Program-made: the position numbers and the translations under genes
Assembly (NCBI GenBank): GCA_048493715.1
Contig: JBGDCZ010000011.1
Coordinates: 1 to 64,000 of the forward strand
Source: Arsenophonus sp048493715
GTDB lineage: Bacteria > Pseudomonadota > Gammaproteobacteria > Enterobacterales > Enterobacteriaceae
Reading direction: 5' to 3'
DNA length: 64,000 nucleotides
Shown here: one piece after another, positions 47,360 through 57,469 of the stretch
How positions within the stretch are numbered: the first letter of the stretch is position 1
Layout: every line of letters begins with the position of its first letter
The notes under the pieces: generated by a model
Seen by the model: the letters and a program-made list of their open reading frames with translations, nothing else
What the model was told of the DNA's origin: nothing
The model's database searches: none

Positions 47360-48832
47360 TTACCAATAGCCTAACAGTTTCCACCATAAAACACCAATTA
47401 CGATCCAAATAAAAAGATTGACCACACTTAATATAAAACCTATTTTCCACCATTCCGCTAGCGTTGTATAACCAGAGCCATAGATAATCGGTGCCGTACC
47501 GGTGGCATAATGGGTTAATGACATCATTAATGAGGAAGAGAAAGCCAGGATCAAACCTAGCAACAAAGGGGGAGCACCCAAGGCTAAACCGGCAGTAAAA
47601 AATGCTGCGAACATGGCCATGATATGGGCGGTAGTACTGGCAAAAAAATAATGAGAATATACATATATCAAAACCAATAGCAACATGCCACCAATCCAGT
47701 CGATCCCCATATGATCAATAGCGGCTCCAACGATCTGAGAGAACCAATTAATCAGTCCAAGTTTACTAAGAAAAGATGCCATCATGACTAACGCAGCAAA
47801 CCAAGTAATAGTGTCCCATGCGCCCTTGGTTTTCAAAATATCATCCCAACCTAATACGCCTGTACAAAGTAAAACAGAAAGTCCAATAAATGCCGCAGCC
47901 ACAGGATTAATAGTAAAAGCACTTCCGAAAATAAGCGTGGGCACGCCAGCCCACATAACCAACAGCATGCCAAATACAACTAAGGTAATTTTTTCTGCTC
48001 GGGAAATAGGCCCTAACTTATGCAATTTTTGCTTAGCAAAATTTGGCGCATCCGGTGTTATTTTAATTTCTGGTGGATAAATCCAATAAATAATTAATGG
48101 CATAACTAATAACGAAATAATGCCTGGTACCAAAGCGGCTATTGCCCACATTCCCCAACTGATCTCAAATGACGGGGTTGTATTTTCCATGATCAAACTC
48201 ACAATCAATGGATTAGGTGCGGTTGCCGTAATAAACATCGCTGAAGTAATAGGATTAATATTAAAATTAACTAACGAAAGATAGCGACCAATTTTTTTTG
48301 AACTATCTAATTCTGGATCAGAGCCAAAACTATTAGAAATTGAGCGCATAATAGGATGTATTATTCCACCACCACGAGCTGTATTGCTTGGTGTAACCGG
48401 GGCTAATATTGTCTCTGCAATCGCCAATGAATAAGCAATACCTAAAGTTTTTTTGCCAAATAAAGAAATAAAATAATAACCAATACGTGCTCCTAATCCT
48501 GTCCTATTTAAACTAACAGAAATCATTATTGAAATACCTATCAACCAAATAAGTTGATTAGAAAAACCACTCAATGCATCATTAATTGCTTCTGTCGCAT
48601 TATTGGGATTGGTTACTCCAGTAACAGCAATTAAAGTAATAGCTATAATTGAAATTGCACCTATTGGTAAAGCTTTACCAATGATGGCCAATATAGTACC
48701 AATAAAAAGAGCAAATAATTGCCAGGCATTAACATTAACACCATCAGGAACAGGAATAATAAACCAAATTATGAGAGTAATTGTGATAGCAATTAAGGTT
48801 GGTAATGGCTTGGGTGGAGTCAATTTATCCAT
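47360..48832 (-). CDS. DASS-family dicarboxylate/anion transporter (CitT/TtdT-like)
   Basis: A 490-residue membrane protein with about 12 hydrophobic helices. It belongs to the divalent anion:Na+ symporter (DASS) group that includes E. coli CitT, TtdT and YbhI and bacterial malate or 2-oxoglutarate transporters. The signature SNT motif is seen as TPSNTARGGGIIHPI, and a second substrate-site motif as FASTTAHIMAM. Length and gap-free frame indicate a working gene. It stands alone between an aldo-keto reductase relic and gnd. Which C4- or tricarboxylate it carries cannot be stated. Confidence 0.88.
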   Translation of the reverse strand: MDKLTPPKPLPTLIAITITLIIWFIIPVPDGVNVNAWQLFALFIGTILAIIGKALPIGAISIIAITLIAVTGVTNPNNATEAINDALSGFSNQLIWLIGISIMISVSLNRTGLGARIGYYFISLFGKKTLGIAYSLAIAETILAPVTPSNTARGGGIIHPIMRSISNSFGSDPELDSSKKIGRYLSLVNFNINPITSAMFITATAPNPLIVSLIMENTTPSFEISWGMWAIAALVPGIISLLVMPLIIYWIYPPEIKITPDAPNFAKQKLHKLGPISRAEKITLVVFGMLLVMWAGVPTLIFGSAFTINPVAAAFIGLSVLLCTGVLGWDDILKTKGAWDTITWFAALVMMASFLSKLGLINWFSQIVGAAIDHMGIDWIGGMLLLVLIYVYSHYFFASTTAHIMAMFAAFFTAGLALGAPPLLLGLILAFSSSLMMSLTHYATGTAPIIYGSGYTTLAEWWKIGFILSVVNLFIWIVIGVLWWKLLGYW

Positions 48833-49342
48833 ATTGTATTATCCAATTCGTGAAATATATTTACACAAGAAATAATTAACAACTTATAAATGAACAAAAT
48901 CACACTAACAAATCATACAACTCCTTATTATATAAATATTTAGATTAGTTACTATGTTTATTTTTATCAAGCTTAATAATAAAAAAATATTAATATATGA
49001 TTTTATTTAAAAATCCTACTTATTCTTTCAAATTTACACTTTTTTATTATAATAATAAGTTATTTTTATATATTAAAACTGTGATATGTATTACAAAAAT
49101 CACAATAAATTTTAATTACTAATTTATTTAAAAATATTTCTTTTTTTATTTTTAGTGATAATTTATTTTATTATATAAAAATCTTATTTGTTCTATTAAA
49201 AAATAATGAATTTATTTAAAATAATAAAATCACTTTATAAAATATAATATATAGTTTTATTTATTTTGATTTATTATTAAATTAAAAAACAGATAAAACA
49301 CTAGCAAGTAAATTTGCCAGCTGGCCAGCAGCCAAAGTCAAT
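48833..49342. other. AT-rich intergenic region
   Basis: About 510 bp between the DASS transporter and gnd with no gene. It is dominated by T- and A-rich stretches; the promoter of the transporter should be near 48850-48950 but is not clear. Confidence 0.5.
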
Positions 49343-49375
49343 AAAAATGGCCTTTACAAATAATGATAAAGACCA
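49343..49375 (-). terminator. Probable terminator of gnd
   Basis: A hairpin of nine pairs with one mismatch (TGGCCTTTA with TAAAGACCA, 49348-49375) follows the gnd stop. On the minus strand it ends in ATTTTTAT, as expected for an intrinsic terminator. Confidence 0.6.
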
Positions 49376-49400
49376 TCCAATATATTTTATATAGCTCCAG

Positions 49401-50819
49401 CTATGCTTTACTCTCTAACCATTCAGTATGAAAGATGCCTTCTTTATCAATACGTTTATAGGTATGGGCGCCAAAATAGTCACGCTGTGCCTGGATTAAA
49501 TTTGCCGATAAAACCGCAGAACGATAGCTATCATAATAAGAAATTGCGGCCGTTAATGTTGGTAATGGAATACCGTTTTGTACACCAAAACAGACAATAT
49601 CCCGTAATGATTGCTGATATTTATCAATAATATTTTTAAAATAAGGCGCAAGCATAAGATTGGCTAAAGATGGATTTTGGCTATAAGCATCCGTAATTTT
49701 CTGCAAAAATTGTGCCCGAATGATACAACCAGCGCGGAAAATCTTGGCAATTTCACCATAATTTAGCTGCCATTGATATTCGTCTGATGCCGTTTTTAAT
49801 TGCTGAAAGCCCTGAGCATAGGAAACAATTTTTCCTAAATAAAGGGCACGGCGAACTTTTTCAATAAATTCATGCTTATCACCTTTGAATGACTTAACCG
49901 CTGGGCCGGTCAGCACTTTGGCTGCCGCCACCCGTTGTTCTTTTAAAAATGAGAGATAACGAGCAAATACCGATTCAGTGATAAGGGTAACTGGAACCCC
50001 CAAGTCTAAAGCACTTTGACTGGTCCATTTGCCTGTTCCTTTATTTGCCGCTTCATCTAAAATAACATCAATTAAATAAATACCAGTTTTTTCTTCTTTC
50101 TTACGAAAAATATCCGCTGTAATCTCAATTAAATAACTACTTAATTCACCTTTATTCCATTCAGTAAAAATATCGGCTAGTTCTTCATTATTTAAATTTA
50201 ATGTGTTTTTTAGTATTGAATAAACTTCAGCAATAAGCTGCATATCACCATACTCTATGCCATTATGCACCATTTTTACATAATGGCCTGCACCATCGGG
50301 CCCAATATAACTCACACATGGCTCACCTTCGGCCTTAGCGGCAATTTGTTGCAGAATAGGAGCAACTAACTCATAAGCCTGCTTTTGACCACCAGGCATG
50401 ACAGAAGGCCCTTTCAATGCGCCTTCCTCACCACCAGAGACACCGGTGCCAATAAAGTTAAACCCTTGAGCTGAAAGCTCTTGATTACGGCGAATAGTAT
50501 CCTGAAAATAAGTATTACCGCCATCGATTAGGATATCACCTTTATCTAGATATGGTGTTAATGAAGCGATAGTTTTATCAGTAGCCTGACCTGCTTTTAC
50601 CATCAATAAAATACGACGTGGTTTTTCCAATGAATCAACAAATTCCTTAATCGTATAACAGGGGATTAATTTTTTTGCTGGATTTTCTGCGATCACCTCA
50701 TCGGTTTTTTCTTTAGAACGATTAAAAATAGAAACAGAATAACCCCGACTTTCAATATTGAGCGCCAAATTACACCCCATAACAGCCATACCGACTACAC
50801 CAATTTGTTGTTTTGACAT
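49401..50819 (-). CDS. gnd: 6-phosphogluconate dehydrogenase (decarboxylating)
   Basis: A 472-residue NADP-dependent enzyme of the oxidative pentose phosphate pathway that yields ribulose-5-phosphate, CO2 and NADPH. The Rossmann motif appears as GVVGMAVMGCNLALNI. The substrate loop is GVSGGEEGAL, the catalytic lysine and histidine lie in HYVKMVHNGIEYGDMQ, and the family C-terminal tail RIDKEGIFHTEWL is complete. ATG 50819 was chosen because AGGGG precedes it and it matches the E. coli start; an upstream in-frame codon adds 11 unrelated residues. Intact. Confidence 0.96.
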   Translation of the reverse strand: MSKQQIGVVGMAVMGCNLALNIESRGYSVSIFNRSKEKTDEVIAENPAKKLIPCYTIKEFVDSLEKPRRILLMVKAGQATDKTIASLTPYLDKGDILIDGGNTYFQDTIRRNQELSAQGFNFIGTGVSGGEEGALKGPSVMPGGQKQAYELVAPILQQIAAKAEGEPCVSYIGPDGAGHYVKMVHNGIEYGDMQLIAEVYSILKNTLNLNNEELADIFTEWNKGELSSYLIEITADIFRKKEEKTGIYLIDVILDEAANKGTGKWTSQSALDLGVPVTLITESVFARYLSFLKEQRVAAAKVLTGPAVKSFKGDKHEFIEKVRRALYLGKIVSYAQGFQQLKTASDEYQWQLNYGEIAKIFRAGCIIRAQFLQKITDAYSQNPSLANLMLAPYFKNIIDKYQQSLRDIVCFGVQNGIPLPTLTAAISYYDSYRSAVLSANLIQAQRDYFGAHTYKRIDKEGIFHTEWLESKA

Positions 50820-51055
50820 GTAAAAACCCCTGTCTAACAATTGATTACCCACGATTTACAAACAAATATATTTTAACGTACTGATATATTAACTTACTCT
50901 ATAAGTTTGGTGATAGTAATTTAATCCCATCAAGCTCAGGTTAACTGGGGTAAAAATAATTTAAAAAACGTTATTATATTGAAATTTTTGTTCAAAGTGC
51001 CCATTATTTTAATGGTCGGCATAAGCCGTCATACTTAGAAGGTAAAAAAAATTTT

Positions 51056-52636
51056 ATGGAATGGGTCGCTGATCCTACGATATGGGTGGGACTTCTTACC
51101 CTAATCGTACTCGAAATCGTGCTTGGCATTGATAATTTAGTCTTTATCGCTATCTTAGCGGATAAATTACCGGCAAAATTACGTAATAAAGCAAGAATGA
51201 CAGGTTTAACATGCGCGCTATTTATGCGTATTATCTTATTGTTTAGTCTCACTTTACTCGTTTCTTTAACCAATCCTATTATTAACCTTTGGGGTCACCC
51301 ATTTAGTGCCCGTGATCTTCTGATGCTTGGTGGTGGACTTTTTCTGCTTTTTAAAGCTACTATGGAGCTTAATGAACGGTTAGAAGGTAAAGATAAACAA
51401 TCTGGTAAACAACGTAAAACTGCCAAATTTTGGGCTGTTGTAGCACAAGTAATTATATTAGATGCTATTTTTTCTCTTGATTCGGTAATAACCGCCGTTG
51501 GCATGGTTGAACACATTAGCATTATGATTGCCGCAGTCACTATTGCTATGATCTTAATGATTATCGCGAGTAACCCATTAACAACATTCGTTAATAGCCA
51601 TCCAACTATTGTTATTCTCTGTCTCAGTTTCTTACTTATGATTGGTTTTAGCTTAGTTGCTGAAGGATTTGGTTACCTAATACCAAAAGGCTATATCTAT
51701 GCCACTATCGGTTTCTCTATTATGATTGAATCTCTCAATCAATTTGCTTCATTTAATCGACGCCGTTTTTTAAAAGGAACAAAATCACTCAGAGAGAGAA
51801 CTGCCGAGGCAGTATTACGTGTTTTAGATGGACAACACGAACGTGCTGAATTAGATCATCTCACCTCTGATTTAATCTCTGATAATAATGGTATTTTTGA
51901 GCCACAAGAACGTCAAATGATTGTTCGTTTATTAGGATTCGCTCAACGTAACGTTAGTAGTATTATGACTTCTCGCCATGACGTTGAATATATTGATATC
52001 AATCGGCCAGCGGATAAGCTACTTTATCTATTAGAAAAAACACCACATACGCGCCTGGTTGTGACTGATGAGTCAATAAGCGATGAGCCGGTCGGCGTTG
52101 TACACGTCATCGACATCCTAAATCAGCAATTAAAAAAGCAAAAACTTAATTTACATGCCCTGATCATTCAACCATTAATCTTTCCTGAAGGGTTGTCACT
52201 ATTGCAAGCTTTGGAGCAATTTCGTAAAGCTCATACCCATTTTGCCTTTATCGTTGATGAGTTTGGCTCTGTCGAAGGGATTGTTACTCTGACGGATATT
52301 ATGGAAACTATCTCAGGTAATATGCCAATCAGCGAAGAAGAAGTGGATTCACGTCACGACATTCAACAACTAGAAGACAGTCGTTGGGTTGCTAATGGCT
52401 TTATGCCTTTAGAAGATCTGATCCTATATGTGCCAATTACCCTTGATGAAAAACGTGAATATGAAACGATTGCAGGATTATTAATGGAGCATCTGCAGCG
52501 AATACCAGTTGTAGGTGAACGTATCAAAATTAAAAACTGGATTTTTGAACCATTGGAAGTCACCAGCCATCGGCTTAAAAAAGTCTTGATCACTCCGCTG
52601 CAACTAACCAAAAATGATGTTAAAAAAATACCTTAA
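51056..52636 (+). CDS. yegH: TerC/CBS/CorC-domain membrane protein YegH
   Basis: A 526-residue protein of E. coli YegH length (527). Residues 1 to about 230 form a TerC domain with seven helices and acidic motifs LGIDNLVFIAIL and DAIFSLDSVITAVG. About 290-420 is a CBS pair, and 440-520 a CorC/HlyC (transporter-associated) domain with DEFGSVEGIVTL at the junction. TerC-family proteins have been linked to Mn2+ export, which is relevant given the damaged mntP. Its role is not proven. It is convergent with asmA, as in the E. coli order. Confidence 0.92.
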   Translation: MEWVADPTIWVGLLTLIVLEIVLGIDNLVFIAILADKLPAKLRNKARMTGLTCALFMRIILLFSLTLLVSLTNPIINLWGHPFSARDLLMLGGGLFLLFKATMELNERLEGKDKQSGKQRKTAKFWAVVAQVIILDAIFSLDSVITAVGMVEHISIMIAAVTIAMILMIIASNPLTTFVNSHPTIVILCLSFLLMIGFSLVAEGFGYLIPKGYIYATIGFSIMIESLNQFASFNRRRFLKGTKSLRERTAEAVLRVLDGQHERAELDHLTSDLISDNNGIFEPQERQMIVRLLGFAQRNVSSIMTSRHDVEYIDINRPADKLLYLLEKTPHTRLVVTDESISDEPVGVVHVIDILNQQLKKQKLNLHALIIQPLIFPEGLSLLQALEQFRKAHTHFAFIVDEFGSVEGIVTLTDIMETISGNMPISEEEVDSRHDIQQLEDSRWVANGFMPLEDLILYVPITLDEKREYETIAGLLMEHLQRIPVVGERIKIKNWIFEPLEVTSHRLKKVLITPLQLTKNDVKKIP

Positions 52637-52646
52637 GCTAATCCAT

Positions 52647-52667
52647 AACGCGCTGTCATGGCGTGTT
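52647..52667. terminator. Possible bidirectional terminator hairpin
   Basis: AACGCGC and GCGTGTT form a 7-bp stem with one wobble pair around TGTCATG in the 59-bp gap between the convergent yegH and asmA genes. The flanking T/A tracts are short, so the call is tentative. Confidence 0.4.
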
Positions 52668-52695
52668 AGGTTTATAATAAAAAATTAGCCTAAAA

Positions 52696-54522
52696 CTAAT
52701 TATGAGATTTCACTTCTTTTTCTAACCAATTATCTAATGCTTTTTTAGCTTGCGATTGAAATTCATTACGCAGCAATTTTTCAATATTTAATTGATATTG
52801 CAAATTTCCCCAATTGCCATAAATACGCAAAGGAATTGCCACTTTTTTTAGTCTATTAATAAAACTATCATCCCCATACCAACCTTTATTAATTTTAACC
52901 AACAGTCGTATATCTGCAGATTGACTCGCTAAATTTAACCAACCGTTACCATTAACATCAATATCGTCAGAAGAGGCAAACAAATTTGAAAACAACAACT
53001 TACCTTTATTAAGCTTGGTTGCAACATTTAAATGGTCAATTTGTGTATTATTATCCAGATATTGGGGAGTATCCACTTTATCGGTCAGGCGTGAAAAGGA
53101 GTGTTGGATCAATGAAACAATATTTAATCCCGTTAATTGTGCTTTATTTAACACAACATTAGCATTACCAGACCAAAAATTTAGTACCGCAAATTTACCA
53201 TAACCTGGGCCTGATAAATTTGCAACTAGCATTAGTGAACCGTCTAGTTTAGTTGGTATATTAAATACTTTAAGTAAAGGTGCTAACTTAACATTATTAA
53301 ATTTTGGTTTAGCGGTCATAATAGCCGGGCTGTTTTCATAATTTACGCTAATTGGAAGTTGAAAACTTCCGCCTAATAAGCCGCCTTCTAACTGGCTAAT
53401 ATCTAATATCGCTTTTTTATTGACTAACTTAGCCTTGAATTTATCAACAACTAAACCGCGGTATATTAGTTTATCGGCAGCAATGGTTACCCGAAATGGA
53501 AATTGCTTTAAATAACTTAAATCATAGCTATCAGTTTCAGCTCTAGCGATGACAGACTTAGTACTTATTTGAGACGTTATTGTGGTTTTTGAAGCGTGTT
53601 GTGGTAATAAAGGTTGCTTGCCTAAAATTTTATCTAAATCCAATTGGCGGGAAGCGATATTTAATTGGTAATCTGGCAACTTACCAAAATGGGCAATTAA
53701 ATTGCCAGTTATATTACTATCATTAACGTTAATAGCTAAATTAGAAACGGTTAATACTTGTTGCTGATCATGTAAATAATCAAACAATGTGGTACCATTA
53801 CCACTAATTCCCTCAGTTGGTAAATTAATGCCGCTAATTTTATATTCTAATTGATTAATTTCCCCTGTGATGTGATGCGGATAATCAGCAATATTTAGCT
53901 TACTTTTTAGAGAAAATGTCAGCTCTTGCTGATCCTTACTAACATTACTGCTGAAGTTAACACTAATAAAATGATCATCTTGCCTTTTCAGCACTAACAT
54001 AATATTACGCATATTCAACTGACTGTCATCATCCATCTGCCAAATTAATAAACTATCCGTTAGTTTAATTTTGTCAAAATCCAATAACCAGTTACTATCC
54101 TTACTGTTTTTTCTATTAATACTATTGAGACCTTCTGGAGCAATCGGGCTATCTGGATTTATTTTTGCTTCACTCTCAGGGGTACAGCGTAAGACTGCAC
54201 CACTAATTACAATTTGTTCAACAGAAAGTTGGTGGGAAATTAACGGCCACAATGATACATCAAGCCTCATATTATCTGCATTAATAGCAGCTTTAGCCGC
54301 TCCTGGGGCAGTGATGGAAATCGGGCCAGTGATTATACTTAACCTGGGCCATACATGCCAACGCATTTCTCCCTGAAAAACCAACCGATAACCACTTTTT
54401 TGTTCAACTTTGTCGATTAAATAATGACGAAAATCATTGGGATTAACAAGCAACACTAACGTCGTTAACCCTGCCAGAATAACCACCATCAGGATAGCTA
54501 ATGTTGTCAGAAATCGTTTCAT
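52696..54522 (-). CDS. asmA: AsmA family envelope protein
   Basis: A 608-residue inner-membrane-anchored periplasmic protein (E. coli 617). One N-terminal helix (about 5-27, LTTLAILMVVILAGLTTLVL) leads to a large beta-rich AsmA domain and a conserved C-terminal part. AsmA-like proteins are thought to form lipid-conducting bridges that supply phospholipid to the outer membrane. ATG 54522 was selected because GGAG lies 7 nt upstream; an in-frame TTG or ATG further up is less likely. The neighbouring dcd-udk genes are upstream in the same direction, as in E. coli. Intact. Confidence 0.92.
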   Translation of the reverse strand: MKRFLTTLAILMVVILAGLTTLVLLVNPNDFRHYLIDKVEQKSGYRLVFQGEMRWHVWPRLSIITGPISITAPGAAKAAINADNMRLDVSLWPLISHQLSVEQIVISGAVLRCTPESEAKINPDSPIAPEGLNSINRKNSKDSNWLLDFDKIKLTDSLLIWQMDDDSQLNMRNIMLVLKRQDDHFISVNFSSNVSKDQQELTFSLKSKLNIADYPHHITGEINQLEYKISGINLPTEGISGNGTTLFDYLHDQQQVLTVSNLAINVNDSNITGNLIAHFGKLPDYQLNIASRQLDLDKILGKQPLLPQHASKTTITSQISTKSVIARAETDSYDLSYLKQFPFRVTIAADKLIYRGLVVDKFKAKLVNKKAILDISQLEGGLLGGSFQLPISVNYENSPAIMTAKPKFNNVKLAPLLKVFNIPTKLDGSLMLVANLSGPGYGKFAVLNFWSGNANVVLNKAQLTGLNIVSLIQHSFSRLTDKVDTPQYLDNNTQIDHLNVATKLNKGKLLFSNLFASSDDIDVNGNGWLNLASQSADIRLLVKINKGWYGDDSFINRLKKVAIPLRIYGNWGNLQYQLNIEKLLRNEFQSQAKKALDNWLEKEVKSHN

Positions 54523-54659
54523 CACTTTCTCCATTAATGGTATCCAAGCAACCAATCAATGATTTCATCTTAGACAGCTTATTTTCTGTAACCTGAGAAA
54601 ATAGAAATTTTGGTTATAGCATGATTTCAGCGAAATACCGCATTAATCAATTTTAAATA

Positions 54660-55262
54660 TTACAATTTATGGTTACTTTTACCCTCTTCGCTAATTCTAC
54701 TCCCTACCGCACCTTGTTGGTTTTTATATTTTGCATCCTGACGGCGATTATACGGACGATCAGCAGAACCGGATAAAGCTTCAAAGCTTAAGGCACCAAT
54801 AATCATACCTGGTCGTAGTGCTAATGGCAGTTTGCCTGAATTATAAAACTCTAGCACGATCTGACCACACCAACCCGGATCAATACGATGTGCAGTAACA
54901 TGGACCATTAACCCCAAACGAGCCAGGGAAGAGCGACCATCCAGCCAACCAACAATACTATCAGGTAGGGTAACTGATTCTAAAGTGACCGCCAATGCTA
55001 ATTCACCAGGATGCAGAAAAAAAGCATCATGCTGACTTAATGTAATTTCGTCACTCATCACCCGATCCAGTGCAGCATTGACTTCATTTTTCGGCCCACT
55101 AAGATCGATATAAGGTGCAGTATAGTCCTGAAATATTCGAAACTTATTGCCTAAACAAACATCAACTGTTGCCCCATTGATGCGTTCGATCGATGGGCGT
55201 GGTTCAATAACCAATTTCTTTTCATCAAGCCATTTAACTATATCACGGTCACAAAGTCGCAT
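54660..55262 (-). CDS. dcd: dCTP deaminase
   Basis: A 200-residue trimeric enzyme that converts dCTP to dUTP, the main source of dUMP for thymidylate in enterics. Clear motifs are VERINGATVD-like ERINGATVDVCLGN, the catalytic ELALAVTLESV region, DGRSSLARLGLMVHVTAH and GWCGQIVLEFYNSG. It is seven residues longer than E. coli Dcd at the C-terminus (EEGKSNHKL tail). It lies 47 bp after udk, keeping the order udk-dcd-asmA. Confidence 0.96.
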   Translation of the reverse strand: MRLCDRDIVKWLDEKKLVIEPRPSIERINGATVDVCLGNKFRIFQDYTAPYIDLSGPKNEVNAALDRVMSDEITLSQHDAFFLHPGELALAVTLESVTLPDSIVGWLDGRSSLARLGLMVHVTAHRIDPGWCGQIVLEFYNSGKLPLALRPGMIIGALSFEALSGSADRPYNRRQDAKYKNQQGAVGSRISEEGKSNHKL

Positions 55263-55309
55263 TTTTCCATCTCCTTGCGAGAATGCCTAATCTCTTCATA
55301 GATAAATAA

Positions 55310-55951
55310 TTACTGGCAGAACTCCCCTATTTTAGCTTTTAGAATATCAATCGCTACCCGATTTTTTCCTCCGCGAGGGACGATAATATCGGCATATTGT
55401 TTTGATGGCTCAATAAATTGGAGAAACATCGGTCGGACTGTTTCAGTATATTGTTCAATGACAGAATCTAATGTTCGTCCTCGTTCATTTACATCCCGTT
55501 TAATTCTTCTTACTAAACAAATATCCAGCGGCGTATCAACATAAATGGCAAAATCCATATTTTTACGTAAACGCTTATCCGTTAGTAATAAAATACCTTC
55601 AATAATAATCACTTTTTTCGGCTGAAAAAAAATTGTATCACTCTTACGTGTATGCTGGCTATAATCATATTGTGGCAACTCAACCCCTTCACCGGTCTTT
55701 AATAATTGGAGATGATGAAAAAGCAGATCATGATCCATTGAATTTGGATGATCGTAATTAACTTTTACCCGTTCTTCCATCGGAATATCATGTTGATCTC
55801 GATAGTAGCAGTCCTCAGCAATAACACCAATATTATGATCACCAACTTGAGTACGTAATTCATGATAAAGCGTTTTCGCAATAAGACTTTTACCAGATGC
55901 AGAAGCACCTGATATACCTACGATAGCGCACTTATGTGCTGTGTCAGCCAT
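55310..55951 (-). CDS. udk: Uridine kinase
   Basis: A 213-residue P-loop kinase that phosphorylates uridine and cytidine for pyrimidine salvage. The Walker A motif is GISGASASGKS, followed by AEDCYYRDQ, the NYDHPNSMDHDLL substrate segment and VIIIEGILLLTD. The late ADIIVPRGGKNRVAIDIL block is complete. It is upstream of dcd in the same direction, and the length matches E. coli (213). Confidence 0.96.
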   Translation of the reverse strand: MADTAHKCAIVGISGASASGKSLIAKTLYHELRTQVGDHNIGVIAEDCYYRDQHDIPMEERVKVNYDHPNSMDHDLLFHHLQLLKTGEGVELPQYDYSQHTRKSDTIFFQPKKVIIIEGILLLTDKRLRKNMDFAIYVDTPLDICLVRRIKRDVNERGRTLDSVIEQYTETVRPMFLQFIEPSKQYADIIVPRGGKNRVAIDILKAKIGEFCQ

Positions 55952-56137
55952 TTTAAATAACCTGAACTTGAATAAATGGAATAATATAACTAAATATTAT
56001 GATCGCAGGAATGATAAAGGGTTATTGTAGTATCTTCCAGCCTTTAAAATTAGGTCTTGCTAATTTTTATAGCAAAACCTAATAATAATCATCGCTACAT
56101 AGTTATTTTTAATCAATAAGTTATGAGATTAATTAGT

Positions 56138-57250
56138 TTAAATAGTTCGAAAAGCAATTTCGGTGGGAATTTTTTCCCCGTCCCAATACATTTGCGCAGA
56201 AATAGTCGATGCAATTTGCCGATAAATATCAGCAAACTCACCATCTGGATCTCGGATAACCGTTGGTTGACCTTGATCTAAATCTTCACGCAACGATATA
56301 TGTAAGGGGATCTTACCTAAAAGGTTACATTGATATTTTTCAGCCAATCTTTCAGCACCACCAGAACCAAAAATAGGCTCTATATGACCACAATTACTAC
56401 AAATATGTAGACTCATATTTTCAACAATCCCTAAGACAGGAACTTTCACTTTGTCAAACATAGCGATACCTTTCATCACATCTACCAATGCTATATCTTG
56501 TGGGGTGGTCACTACAATTGCCGCAGTAACTGGTATATTATGTGATAATGTTAATTGAATATCACCAGTTCCTGGTGGCATATCAACCACCAAATAATCT
56601 AAATCTGGCCATGCAGTATCCTGTAACATTTGTATTAAAGCCTTGCTAGCCATTGGACCACGCCATATCATTGCATTGTCGTCATTAACCAAATATCCAA
56701 TTGAATTCGAGGCCAGCCCATAAGCCGTAATAGGTACCATGTGATGCCCATCAGGTGATTTAGGCCGCTTATTTTTGGTTGCCAGCATAGTCGGAATAGA
56801 AGGACCATAAATATCAGCATCCAAAATACCTACCTTTGCCCCTTCTTGCGCCAATGCCAAAGCTAAATTCACTGTAGTTGTTGATTTGCCAACCCCACCT
56901 TTACCTGAACTGACAGCAATAATATTGCGGATCCCTTTAATACCAGGTAAATCATTCACTCTACGTAATGTATTAATATTATGACGTAATTTGCACTCCA
57001 CTGCACGGGCGCCAGCTATTTTTCGTAATTGTGCTGTTTGCTGTTCAATTAATAGCTTAAATGGCGTTTTCCATGCAAAAGGCATAACTAATTCAATATG
57101 TAAAACATCATCTAATAATGCACAATGATATAAGGCTTTTAAAGTACTGAGTTTATTGAGCAGTGTTGGATGGGAAAATGTATCCAAAACCTCAGCAACT
57201 TGCTGAGTTAAATGTTCTGGTTTTATTTGTTCGAAGGATCCTGAATTCAT
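56138..57250 (-). CDS. mrp: Iron-sulfur carrier protein Mrp (ApbC)
   Basis: A 370-residue Mrp/NBP35-type P-loop ATPase that carries Fe-S clusters to target proteins. An N-terminal MIP18/DUF59-like domain (about 1-95) is followed by the deviant Walker A SSGKGGVGKSTTTVNLA, Walker B LDYLVVDMPPGTGD, and the cluster-binding CSNCGH. It is divergent to metG, with about 220 bp between starts, as in E. coli. Full length and intact. Confidence 0.95.
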   Translation of the reverse strand: MNSGSFEQIKPEHLTQQVAEVLDTFSHPTLLNKLSTLKALYHCALLDDVLHIELVMPFAWKTPFKLLIEQQTAQLRKIAGARAVECKLRHNINTLRRVNDLPGIKGIRNIIAVSSGKGGVGKSTTTVNLALALAQEGAKVGILDADIYGPSIPTMLATKNKRPKSPDGHHMVPITAYGLASNSIGYLVNDDNAMIWRGPMASKALIQMLQDTAWPDLDYLVVDMPPGTGDIQLTLSHNIPVTAAIVVTTPQDIALVDVMKGIAMFDKVKVPVLGIVENMSLHICSNCGHIEPIFGSGGAERLAEKYQCNLLGKIPLHISLREDLDQGQPTVIRDPDGEFADIYRQIASTISAQMYWDGEKIPTEIAFRTI

Positions 57251-57469
57251 CGCAGCTCCTTTTATTTGATATTAAATTTAGCAACAATTGATCACTGCAC
57301 CATACCAGAGAACAATTTAATTAAGATAAATAGATAATAAAAACGACACTTATCAAGCAAAATTACGATAAAATAATGATAGATTAATCTTGTTCAAGCC
57401 TAGCCGGAAAAAACACAATCGGTTAACATCAACTATTGTTCAATTTTTTATGGAAGTTAGATCCTTACT